NCBI GenBank assembly: GCA_005408345.1
Contig: SEMN01000347.1
Span: 434,001 to 498,000, forward strand
Source: Macquaria australasica
Lineage: Eukaryota; Chordata; Actinopteri; Centrarchiformes; Percichthyidae
Reading direction: 5' to 3'
Length of the DNA stretch: 64,000 bases
In this document: piece by piece, positions 13,839 to 24,300 of the stretch
Numbering within the stretch: the stretch's first letter is position 1
How the letters are laid out: every line of letters starts with the position of its first letter
Translations under genes and position numbers: made by a program
Notes under the pieces: generated by a model
What the model saw: the letters and a program-made list of their open reading frames with translations, nothing else
Told to the model about the DNA's origin: nothing
Database searches by the model: none

Positions 13839-14305
13839 ATTGACTGGCTGCAGAGAAGCAGTGATGTAATGCTGATAGCAGCATCACATTTGTGAAAGAG
13901 CATCCATGTTTCCACACTAACCCTGATCATTTACCCACCACAGATCAATGCCCCCGCAGGTATCCGCACAATGATAGCCTCGTCTCGTCACCCCATCCGA
14001 TCACAACAATGAAAACACTTGGTCTTCATCTTTCATATCACTTTAGCAGAGTGACACAGGAGAGAGCACAAAGCAAAACAACATCCAGTCCTATTCGGGT
14101 GTGAACATCAGGTTTTATAGGAGTGCTCTGCTGTGATATTAGAAGCGTTGTAAACTACAACACCTCCAATGGGGATGAACAGTCAAACCACCACCAACAG
14201 ATTTGTAAACATCACGGCAGTGTAGATGCATTGTTGTTTCTCACCTGCACAGAGCAGAGCAGAGCGGAACCACAGCAGTCCGAGAAGCAGCTCCGTCAGT
14301 CCCAT
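4681..14305 (-). CDS. lrp3: LDL receptor-related protein 3 (complete, 7 coding exons)
   Basis: Type I membrane receptor of the LRP3/LRP10/LRP12 group, 834 aa. Coding exons in transcript order: 14305-14245, 10199-10064, 9988-9783, 8829-8213, 7873-7401, 6523-6391, 5559-4681; all introns are GT-AG and phases match. Domains: signal peptide 1-20 (MGLTELLLGLLWFRSALLCA), CUB 22-134, LDLa repeats 142-176 and 188-225, CUB 230-340, LDLa repeats 345-380, 383-419 and 422-456 with their SDE/DERDC calcium-site motifs, and a transmembrane helix 464-489. The cytoplasmic tail carries PPSY at 517-520 (a PPxY WW-domain ligand form) and a Ser/Pro-rich C-terminus. Identity with remembered human LRP3 is highest from LDLa3 through the membrane helix; the tail is divergent and the protein is about 60 residues longer. 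The physiological ligand is poorly known. Intron 1 (4 kb) is filled with transposon remnants. The signal-peptide exon is the least certain, though its G|GC phase fits. Confidence 0.93.
6005..6355. repeat. Foldback MITE-like element, copy 2
   Basis: It shares with the copy at about 3205-3480 the words GATGAGAAGATC, TACCACTCT, TTAGCATAG and the CTGG..CTGTCCAAAGGT block. It is followed by a segment ending in GGGGGGTTATGTGCCAGACT, typical of a common percomorph repeat. It lies in the lrp3 intron before the last coding exon. The boundaries are approximate. Confidence 0.6.
6610..7077. repeat. MITE-like element with terminal inverted repeats
   Basis: The left end CAGTGGTTCCCAGCC and the right end GGTTGGGAATCACTG are near-perfect reverse complements, about 450 bases apart. 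The interior is AT-rich and non-coding. It lies in an lrp3 intron. The family is a guess; the terminal structure is visible. Confidence 0.65.
11481..12858. mobile_element. Non-autonomous DNA transposon interrupted by a second element
   Basis: The left end GGCTTTGTTCAGACTGCAGG and the right end, containing GGCAGTCTGAACAAGGCC, are inverted repeats. The same ends and inner words occur in a 324-base copy at 39114-39437. In this copy the inner sequence breaks at about 11715 and resumes at about 12586. No transposase open frame was recognised. It lies in lrp3 intron 1. Confidence 0.7.
11716..12585. mobile_element. Element nested inside the 11481-12858 transposon
   Basis: The insert begins with a perfect-looking hairpin. 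TCCGGTATCCAGTTCTTATA and the following words at about 11720-11755 recur inverted at about 11792-11830. It also carries GCTCAGTGGCGCATGAAGCC, which I remember from dispersed fish repeats. Boundaries come from comparison with the uninterrupted copy at 39114-39437, where AAGTCGCG.TGCAG continues directly towards GGTATACAGCC. Confidence 0.6.
13185..13410. repeat. Fragment of the 'TTTACTTAAGTAAAAG' teleost repeat
   Basis: It starts GTGGTGGAAGAAGTATTCAG and runs through TTTACTTAAG and AGTAAAAGTACAGAAGTATT words. These are shared with the longer copy at about 27314-27839 and the disrupted copy at 56745-57500. It lies in lrp3 intron 1. Confidence 0.65.
13613..13836. repeat. Microsatellite cluster: (GT)n, (CA)17, (GA)n
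   Basis: A GT run at about 13613-13635, a CA run at 13649-13683 and a GA run at about 13797-13836 follow each other in lrp3 intron 1. The GT and CA tracts are 13 bases apart and complementary, so they could form a hairpin in RNA or single-stranded DNA. Confidence 0.95.
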
Positions 14306-14520
14306 GGTCCGGCGGGGACTTCTGCTATTATCTCGGACACGGTTTCCACGGTTTGCTCGACATCGGTGTCCTCCGGCGAAGCTCCCACATCTGCTTTCAG
14401 CTCAGACACGCCGTGCACGGCTAAAGGTCCTCACTGTGGAAAAGCATCGTGTCCTTTTGCAGCGAGCCAAGACGCCAGGGTCAAGTTAGCTACGGCAAAC
14501 CACACAATTTCCGGTTAATG
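14306..14520 (-). promoter_or_regulatory. Probable lrp3 promoter / 5' untranslated region
   Basis: The sequence just upstream of the lrp3 ATG is richer in C, G and CpG (CGGCGGGG, TCTCGGACACGG, GCTCGACATCGG, CACGCCGTGCACGG) than the surrounding AT-rich DNA. This suggests a small CpG island. No TATA box is evident. The transcription start cannot be fixed. Confidence 0.4.
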
Positions 14521-15765
14521 TCTTCAAAGTAAAAGCCGTAATTAATCATTAACGTAGCATTTTGAGCAGCACCAAACATTTACAATAAAGAGCACCTTTT
14601 AGGGACATACTTGTTGGAAACCTATATCCAGGTGATATTTCCACAGTTTGTTGTAATGGGTCAGTGTAACCTACTAGGACACAAATACACAAACTGACTA
14701 CATAGTACTCAAAGAAGGGTAATGTGATGTGTAAATGCCTCTTCTCTAAAGTGTTCATGTTTAAAATTCAATCAGGGTGGATGTCATTTGGAATTTCTGA
14801 CACTGATCCACAGACACAATACTTGATGTCAAAGTGAAAAAGAAGTCAAAGAAATAATTAATTGCATAAGTCTATATTTATATACTTGTGCACATCTGGT
14901 GGCTGTACAGCCCCTCAGTCTTTGTGGGCAGGTCTGTACCTGCTTTGCACATCTGGAAGTTGGTTGTTTTTTTGTTGATCGGTGTAAAAAAACATGTTTT
15001 TAAATCAAAATAAAATAGTATCAAAAATAAAACATATTATCAAAAAGCCAAAATGTTAAAGTGCATAAGTGTATTCAAATTCAGGTGAAAACTTTCAACA
15101 AGGGAATGAATAAGAAAAATGTCTTATTAATGTATGTTACCAATGACAGACAAAGGGCCAATCCTGTTCTCAATTGATAGCTTTATTGTTTTAATAGTTA
15201 AACATCTCAGTTATGTGTGATTTGGTCTTTCTAGTGCATGGTGTAATGGCGTGTTTTGCAGGTCTTATTTTGAAGACAAAACCGTCTAACTTCCGCTCTA
15301 ATTATGGCCCACTCTTTCTGTGTTCGGCTTGCCGCATCTAACAGGACAAAGTGGTCCACATTATTCCTTGTTTATAGGTGTTCTTCCCTCCTCACTCCCG
15401 GATTAAATGTAATAACCAGTTGGATAGAAACTGTAGCCATCGTCCTGAAGTATAGATTACACCATAAACGGCGTCTGCTTGTTGAAATGAAGAGTACATC
15501 CAAGATACGGTTGCTTCATGATTTTCTTCACCCAATCCCTCCATTGTACTCTGACGGATTCATCGTTCAGTAGGCCGTTTCACTGCCGCTCCACGTGGTC
15601 AGATGGGTGTACTGCAAATGTCTTTGACAAAGTACATTTACATTCAATTTCTGCATTTTCTCAGAAGCCGCTCCGCGGGGCATGTTTCTAGAGGGAGAAA
15701 GAAAAGCGTCTGTTTCACCTTTAATAGTACTGTATAGAGAGATTAAATCAGTGTTGTACAACAAA
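14521..15765. other. Intergenic DNA between lrp3 and the tRNA gene
   Basis: No supported gene was seen. The stretch is AT-rich with no clear repeat and no open frame of recognisable family. It belongs to the interval between the lrp3 5' end and the dnaja2 3' end. Confidence 0.5.
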
Positions 15766-15839
15766 AGGCACCGCTGGGATTCGAACCCAGGATCTCCTGT
15801 TTACTAGACAGGCGCTTTAACCAACTAAGCCACGGCGCC
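15766..15839 (-). tRNA. tRNA-Thr (anticodon AGT)
   Basis: The minus strand folds as a 74-base cloverleaf without an intron. The acceptor 5' strand GGCGCCG pairs with CGGTGCC (with G-U pairing) before the unpaired discriminator T. The D arm contains the A box TGGCTTAGTTGG. The anticodon stem CCTGT/ACAGG encloses loop CTAGTAA with anticodon AGT (inosine at the wobble position would read ACU/ACC/ACA). The T arm contains the B box GGTTCGAATCC. CCA is not encoded, as is usual in eukaryotes. The 3' end runs into TTTT (15763-15766), a Pol III terminator. It appears identical or nearly identical to vertebrate tRNA-Thr-AGT as I remember it, so a functional gene is likely. Confidence 0.97.
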
Positions 15840-17436
15840 GGTGCTTACGGACCGGGAAATACGCATTTATGAACACTCAGTCAATTACGTCATAGTTACA
15901 TTGACTTCGTTTTAGTTACGAATGGTGTTAGCTGTTAGCTATCAGGCACGTCTAAGCACGGCGTTTGAAGACTAACATTGCCAATGAAAAGATGAGGCAA
16001 TATGGTGGGAACTTAAGACAAAACGTTGACTTACGGAGGGTTTAAAAAATGTCAACTCGCTAGCTAATGTCGCCTGCCTGTTCGCATATAACGTTCCCGA
16101 CTTGGTCGTATACAAATATCTGTGAATTCTGTAGCTATCTTGAATAACTCGGTGCAGGAAAAGTCTGGCATTTCGTCGTCTGCATAAGCGCCTTCGGTTC
16201 CAGTGGTGTATTGTCAGCAACAGAGCAGCAGCACCCTCTCCTGGGGAAGCTGAGCCGATCATTTGGAGCCAGCGCTGCCTCCTTATGGCCATGTCCTCAC
16301 ATTACAGCTGAACGAGACACCAAAGCCATAAAGATAAATGGACACAAGGGGAAGGAATCTAGGGACCGTATTCACAAACATCCAAACGTTAAAAGTAGCT
16401 CCTAATAATAAGGGGCGTGTCAGTCCTAATTTTAGTGTACTATAAATAATTATGAAATAAATAATCACATGAATAAATTGTGGAAATGATTATGATTATG
16501 TAAATTATTTTCATAATAACAGTCACAGCCCCAGCTCTCAGGAAAGTGGACTCTGTAATCCTGAGCTTAGGGCCCCCCCTATTCGTGTTTCTTTCTTGCC
16601 ACTTTGGTGCAAATCCTTCGATTTCTATTGTCTCATATCTTCCAGCCACCTGAGTTTGCACATTTTTGTGAAAATGAAATTATTTAGGTTTAAATTAGAT
16701 ACTGTAACACTCAGCTGATCAGTGTACTCTTGCCTGAAAATTAGGGAAACTAAAAGGGTCTGTTACCAAAATGACCCAATAGAAAACACTACAGGCAGCT
16801 GACGAATCATTTGTTGCTCGTTCAACCTAAGCAAATTTAATGTAGAAAAAGAAACAGACCTACCGTCTTCTAATGAAATGAAACAACTTACAATATAGGC
16901 AAAGAAGAAACTTCACTGAGATGTAGTGACCATCTGCCTCTCCAGCACCTGACTTCAACAAGAGCCATTACAGTGCATCGTTTGTCTGCAGGTCTTTCTA
17001 TTTCCTCGGATTGTATTGAGGACAGTGTGAGCTCATTCACTTTTTTGGGGTGACTGACTGATGTAAACTTTTTAGGAACACTAGATCTAAAATGAGCATC
17101 AAGGTGTTTTGGTCAGGTGGCGTTTGCTGTCAACAGTGAGAACAGTTGGTAGACAACGCTCACAGTATCAGGATTAGCTCTATGGAGTCATTGTTTCTGG
17201 AAAGGAACAGCAGATTTTTCCCAGTGTAATGTTTTGAAGCTCTGAGCACCGCAAACCAAATTCTATGCATCCTATTGTGTTTAGCTACTGCAGGAGTGTC
17301 AGCAGCCAAGATCTCTCATCTAAACCAATCTGCTCAGCTAGATACAACCACTAGAGGTAATTTCATTTATTTTGTGTGATTATTAATGAGAATGAATAAA
17401 ACAAAGCACCACAAACAGCACATGATATTTCAACAG
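15840..17436. other. Intergenic DNA between the tRNA gene and dnaja2
   Basis: No supported coding exon was seen. Several short open frames on both strands show no family signal. The stretch ends at the candidate dnaja2 polyadenylation signals. Low-complexity AT blocks occur at about 16440-16520. Confidence 0.5.
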
Positions 17437-17486
17437 TTTATTCAACAACTTCATAGGCATTTTCTTAAGAAGTGTGCTGCTTTATT
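17437..17486 (-). other. Candidate dnaja2 polyadenylation signals
   Basis: TTTATT occurs on the plus strand at 17437-17442 and 17481-17486, reading AATAAA on the minus strand, about 0.9 kb after the dnaja2 stop codon. Either would define the 3' untranslated region 17430-18391, which includes a T-run on the minus strand opposite the A-run at 17585-17606. Confidence 0.5.
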
Positions 17487-18391
17487 TCATGTTTCATAAG
17501 TGCGGGAACCAAAGCTTTTTACATGCACATGGTCTCAGCACAGATACACGCTATACGTTTGTCATTTCACTTGTCATTTTCTTTAAAAAAAAAAAAAAAA
17601 AAAAAATCACACATCTTTGAATACAGCAGCTGATGAAGCTTACCAACAACCAGGTCAATGATATACACAATAACCAATTTTTATGTTTGAATTAAAATAT
17701 AAAGGAAAAAACAAGTAAAAACCTACAAAGACAATAAAGCTGTAAAAATCAGAAACAAATCCTACAAATGGCGCTGAGTGAATGAATCCATGAATGCACG
17801 AGTCCAAGCATCTGCACGTCACATTGCTCAGCTGCTTTGCCTGTGTATGCACATCGGTTAGTTTTTAAATTAATTATTGTGAATACCATGAAAAGAAAAA
17901 GTCACACACTCTGCAAACAAGAAACATTCCTTTCTTCGACTGATCTGGGGTTCCCATTAGCGGAAAGGAATGGACTTTAACAGGGGAGAAGGAGGAGTAG
18001 AGGGGTGAGGGGGTTCACCCTGAACACCAGATCATAATCCTACATGGCATTCACTGGGGCAACCATCTGTTTTGATACATCTTAAATACTTAATGACTTC
18101 TACCTGAAGTTGCTGTTTAAAGTGTCTAAATCTGTTTCAGGTGCAGTGTAAGAAGTCGTTGGCTGCCCCAGTGCGAGTTCCTCAGACAAAGATCAAAATA
18201 ATCCCAGCACACAAGTCAATAACATTAATCAACAATTCCAGGTGCCATGATTCAATATAATGTCTATTTGATCTGTGTCAGAGGAACTACCAAGCCTTTT
18301 CAGTCTGACCTACCTCGTTTACTCTGCAACTTGTACATTCTCTCCCCAAGTAGAACGTGGGTCACATGTGTGTGTATGTGAGGGTAAGAGA

Positions 18392-21300
18392 CTACTGGTG
18401 GGCACACTGTACCCCTGGCCCGTGGTGGCCACCCTCTTCATCGGAGCTGTCATTGTAGGCCTCTCTGCGGCTCCCCGATGTCGAGCTCTGGCTGACGTCG
18501 TAATCCTGCAGGTCAACCTCCTCTGTGTCTCCAGTGATGATGGGCGGCTCTGACCGTGAGGGCAGCATGTCCTCCAGCTCCTGCACGTGGAAAACATTCA
18601 TCATAACACAGCCTGAACACCCTCATCATGGTGTCTAACCACGCAGTAATGTCAACCGGTTGTGGGGCCCAGAGTGCAGTGCTACAGAGGGAATTTAGCT
18701 GTTATCGAGGAACAAAAATGAACTCTATTCCTAGTGCAACATCCTCAAGGAGAATTAGAAGTGTTACTGTCTGAATGTAGGTGCTCACCCATTTACGGCC
18801 CGAATAGCTCTAATCCCTGAGTGGAATTACTGGTATAAATTTAGCTTCAAATTCTTACTTGTGGAGGCCTGAGCCTTCTCCTTAAAACACTGAAAGGAAC
18901 ATGTGAGCTTACTCGCTTTAGTTGATCTACATAACACAATGACACATTTATATACAGTACAGTTTACAGTACCGTTATATACAAGAGTTGAGGCATGGCA
19001 GCTAGAAGACATTGCAGGGAAAACCAGAAAATATTTTCTCCATAAAATATGATCCAGTTTCACCACAAATCAGTGAATAAAATTATAAAAAGCTGTGTGT
19101 TTTTGTACAGTAATCAGTGAGGCCTGACCCCCACAAACACTGTTCTGACTAATTCTTGTCTCATTTGTGGTCTGATAAACATATCACTATCTTCCAAGCT
19201 AAGTTACTGTAGCTGTCATATGCCATCGAGCACACTGGCAAGAGGAAGAGGCGGTGCTGGCTGTGCTTCAATAGGCTTCCAGAAGTTGGCCAATCAGAAG
19301 AAAGCGGGCTTTTAGGGAGGGATACCTTAAAGAGACGGGAGCTAAGACGGCTTGTTTCAGACAGAGGATGAACTGAGGGGCCGCATTAAGGGCCAATACA
19401 AGATAAATATGGATTTTTTTTGTTAACTGTAAATCATGCAAAGCTACTCTAGTGGAGTCCCAGAATAAAATGAGAAAGCTGAAAATGAACATAATATCAT
19501 TTGGACTGAAGACTTTCAGCAAATAGCTAAAAAAGCTCATCACACAGTCACATGTAATTCACATTTTATATTTGTTGGTCCATATATCAGTAGGTAATTA
19601 GGACAAGAGCTACGAATCAGGAACCACAGCAAACATTTGTTTTCATGTCATAATTTCTCCTTATTTACTTGTTTGTTTTTCACCCAAGCTAGCAAACAAG
19701 CATATGATTTTGTGATACTGACTAGCTCACTGTACAATCTCCCATACAAATCTGCAAAGAAACCCAACAGAGGAGCCTAAAATCTTGACCCTAAATTTGT
19801 GTTTATGCTTTTATGGCTGTCGAGGCTGCTAAGTCACATTGTCAACACTGGCATTAGCTCGGGCCAATAGCTGTTCTGAATGTTTGTATCTTCACTGTAA
19901 TGAGCCAAATAACACCAGAAGATGATAAGACAGTTAGTGATTAAAGGACCAACATCACGTACCACAAGCTTCTCAGGGCTGATCCAGTTGTTGTCGGGGA
20001 ACTGGACATCAAACTTTATGTACAGATCTCCCTTCTCAAATGGGTTTCGGTACTGCGGCATGCCCTCTCCTCGCACCACGCGGACCGAGGCTGGAAATGA
20101 TGCAGCATGTTAAAAAACAGATACTTCCAAAGATGTGTAGGCCTAAGTGTATAAGGTGTATACAATATAAACTTTTGGCAGTCTTTCCAGAACTCTCACT
20201 GAGGATGTGATGACCCCACTATCCCCTCATTTATCAAGTACTGATGTGTCCTTGTCTCTGGCACCCAAGTCACATTCCTTTGTCCTGCAACTACACCACC
20301 ATCAGAGCTTATACTTCATTATCATACAGTGTGCTCCAGGTACATTTGATCGCTGAAATGTTAAAAATAGGGAAGAGAAACTGATGAAGAATCAAGAGAG
20401 TTAACCTGGTTCAATGACTTTGCCAGCAGGGTACTTCACAACAATCTGTCTTCCGTCTAAGTGTTTCAGCATAAACTGGAAGCCGCACAGCGCCTCCACC
20501 AGCCCGATCTTGTGGTTCATGAACAGGTCGTTGCCATCTCGCCTGAATGTCTGGAAAGTGAGAGAAAAGAGACGGTTACAAATATTGGTTGATTCACTTT
20601 TTATGACCTTGGAATTCTGTCTTTTGTGAATGCCTAAAAAAATATCCTCTGCATAGTTTGTTAGTTATAGGATAAAGGAATTAAATGACAGACAGTGACC
20701 ACTGTTTTCACACAATAAACAGTAAGCAGACCCACAGGATCTGCTGGTGAAAAGCAGCATTGCAAGCAAACATTATCTGAAAACAGATTACATATGTGCA
20801 CTTTACTCCACAGAGGCTTGGTGTCTGCATTTGTTTTTTGCAAACCAAACATTTGTTTACTGAATGTAGTGAGAAGCAAATTAACCTGTCTGTTAACACA
20901 ACAAAGCTGACTTTCTACCTTATTTTCATGTTTCAATCATAGGAGTGGCATGTCAGTAACATCCAAAGCGCTTATCAATGTCCTCTGCTGTGCTGTAGCT
21001 GGCTGTAGTAACCTATTCTGCTTCCATCATCCACTAACATATTCTGACATTAATGATAGACACCTCCTGGGAGAAAGAGCCTGGGGCATTGCTACAGCTC
21101 AGCCTGCTGTTCCAGTTTAGCCAAAATCGATTTGCATTGTAAGAGGCAACCTGGCTTGTACGAGCCAGCGTTCACCGCTGAGGAAATCCAATAAAGACAG
21201 ACAGGGGCAGCTAGCTGTGACCAGTGAGTCTCCACTGCTGGACAGTAGACACACAATGACTAAGACTTATCATTAATCAAATAATACTTTCAACTATAAC

Positions 21301-24300
21301 GTCATCACAGGGATTTGGCAGTCATTTCCAGAAATGTAAGGTATGTGTGAGGCGGCTTTGCTTGGATCCCTCTGTTCACTTTGTGTCATACAAACTTAAT
21401 AGGATTGAGGTAAGGACACTAGGTAGACCGTGGTATTCTTTCTTAAATTCCTGCTAACAAATACCCCCTTTGCCAACCTAGTGCTAGTTCTGGGCTGGTG
21501 CTAGTGCTGGTTCAGAGTTGGTTCAACTTGTGAACCTTCTAAGAACCAGGGGCTAGAGAGCCACGTCATTACGTCACTGTATACGTCTCCACTTTTCCAG
21601 CAACGCTAGCGCCAGCTTCAAGCACAACAGCAACAATGGTGGACTACATCGTCTCTTTACAAGTGTTGCTCCTGACTGGTTGCTTACTGTGATGAAGAAA
21701 GGTAATTACCCAACACGTTTAGATTCTTATCAACACTGAACGTACGTTTTTGTTGATCTTGTTGCCCCCAGCCCCTGATGCAAGCGGTTCTTGGTTCTAG
21801 ACAAGCAAAGTGTTGGTGCTGCTCTAGAACCAGTTTTCCTGGCCGAGAGCCGGCTCTTTGGATGTCGAAACGTAACGAACTGGTTCCGAACCGGCCCTTG
21901 AACTGCCTTGGTGGAAAAGGGGTAAAAGAGATGTGGCTCAGGTCATTATCTTACTCAAGGACCACTCATGAATGGCGTGCTTCTCTAGTACGCTAGGTGT
22001 GCTGGTTGGGAAGACAACCCCCGACAAAACCCACATACTGGCAAGTTCGACTAGCAATTTCATTTTAAAATCAACCAATGAACAGCATGTAAACATTATC
22101 TAAGGTATTAGGTATGCCACAGGTGTTAGACAAGTCAGTCAAGATGTGTTAAAGCACAGCTAACCCTGAAAAACCTGGATTCAAACAGGTGAAAAAGCTT
22201 TTGATTTGCCGTGTATGTTCTAAATCTGATTTAGTTCTATTCCCAATATGCAGATGTACAGCAGTGTGCACTAGCCTCTAGTTTGCTGGTGCTTATTTGA
22301 CTAATGTGCTGTATTGTATGACAGCAAAGTTAAAACATCATTCCAAATCATTTAAATATGAGAAGGGCGCCTGGTCCAACAACAGCAAGAATATAGCTAG
22401 AAATTCTTTGAACCTGTTATGTTACATTTGGACTCAAGATAATTTGGTAATAGGTTGTCCAATATTTATCATGGCAGGTATCCACTCACATAATTCCCTG
22501 TCCTAACTTTGTATAATGTCCAGCTCTGACAGCATAGCAGTGTCAAGACAATCTGGTTTTCAGCACTCAGACAGTCGAGAGGTTCGAAGCACCACCAGCT
22601 GGACCCGACTGCTGTGACAAACTGCTCATTCAACTCTGTAACCCTGTCACACAAATTGTATATCACTTGTTTTGCTCACTCACTGCAGAGTGGGAAACCA
22701 GTATGCATTTGGGCTATTCAACACACTCATAACTACTTTTTTTTTGCTACACTGGTCTGTTCAGCTGAGATGCTGTATGCGGGGCTGTTGAAGCAGCTGT
22801 GGTAATTGCTGATAACTGTTGTCACAGATGATAATAAATCTTCGGTTATTAAGGTTTTACTTCAGGTTGGAATTGCTATAAATCTGCATTTGCATATCTT
22901 TTGCTGCTTTTCTGCCTAATTAGTTTTACACAAGAAAGCAACTAGTCAACACGAACACTGACTTGGCAATTCCCATTCTACTGAAACTTGAACTTTGTTT
23001 TTATTAATTTAAGATAGTCATCTTTATTTTTGTAGAAGTAGCCCATCAAGAAACGAACAGTTAATAGGGATTTTATGGATGTACAGAAAAAACAAACTCC
23101 ACTCCTATACAAGTTAATGTACAGCATATGTACAAGGTTGTCACCCACATGCCTGTGTCTGATGTAGCAGGCACCAAAAACCAGAGATATGTTGCACACA
23201 TGGTAGATTTTGTGCACATAGAGAACTTCACAGGCACAGTGTAAGCAATGCCCACAAAACAAAACAACCTCAAAAGAAGTAGTAGGAAGTTGTGGCAAGG
23301 TGAGGGAAGTTGGCTTAGAACTAAGGTCACCTTTCTACGAGCAGGAAATAATTAATAACTGGCCCCAAAAGCTATGATATAAGCAAAACTGTGTCCTAAA
23401 CAAAAAAACAAACAAACTGTTCCCCCTCTGACACAGAGTGCACAGGGGGAGATTGAGGGCAGGTTGAGATGAGCATGGTTGCAGCATTGGGGGACTAGCC
23501 CACTTACCTCATTATCTTTTTCCTGCAGGACAAGGACTATATCCCCAGGCTCGATGCCAGGCGCCTGGTCAGCCTCCCCTCCGAAGGTAATTTTCTGGCC
23601 GTGCTTCATGCCTTTGTCCACGTGCACCTCCAGAATCTTCACCTCCTTCACCACTTTCTTGCCCTCGCATTTTTTACAGCGGTCCTTCTCGCTGATAACT
23701 TCGCCTGGAGTGGGTTGGAGAAAACGGCATGAGGGATCTGCGCAGGCCAAGCCACGATGATACACAGGAGAGATGCTTGATCACAGTTTAGATCACTTAC
23801 CTTCTCCATTACAATCAGTGCACACAGACTGCATCTGTTGGACCATCCCTGGGGCCAGCTGTCTGATCATGATGCGCATGCCACGCCCCCTACATGTTGT
23901 ACATTTTTGTACAGCGCCCGTCTTGCCACCCTGCCTGCATACACCCAGAGAAAGATTTATTGTTAGAAACCAAGGAAAACGTAACAGGATTAACAAATCA
24001 CAAACACAGCAATAGAATAAATAGTCATATACAACTTACCCATTACAAGTGCTACACAGTACATTCTTGCTAAGTTGTAGTTTAGTTGTTTTCCCATTAT
24101 AAAGGTCATCCAGTGACACCCTGTAGAACAAGAGTGATGTTTAGATACTGTTAAGTTACACAATACGGAAGAGTTGGAGTACAACATTGGCTTGTGCTGA
24201 ACATCAAGGACATTTTAACAAATGAAAAGAGTTTTTGCACATAAGAAAGTACAAACATTTAACTCAATCAGCCTATATGTGAGTGTATAAGCTTGGTCTT

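Noticed and set aside
14123..14518. 131-codon plus-strand open frame
   Set aside because: It overlaps the lrp3 signal-peptide exon and promoter on the opposite strand. The CpG-rich composition explains its openness, and no homology is recognised.
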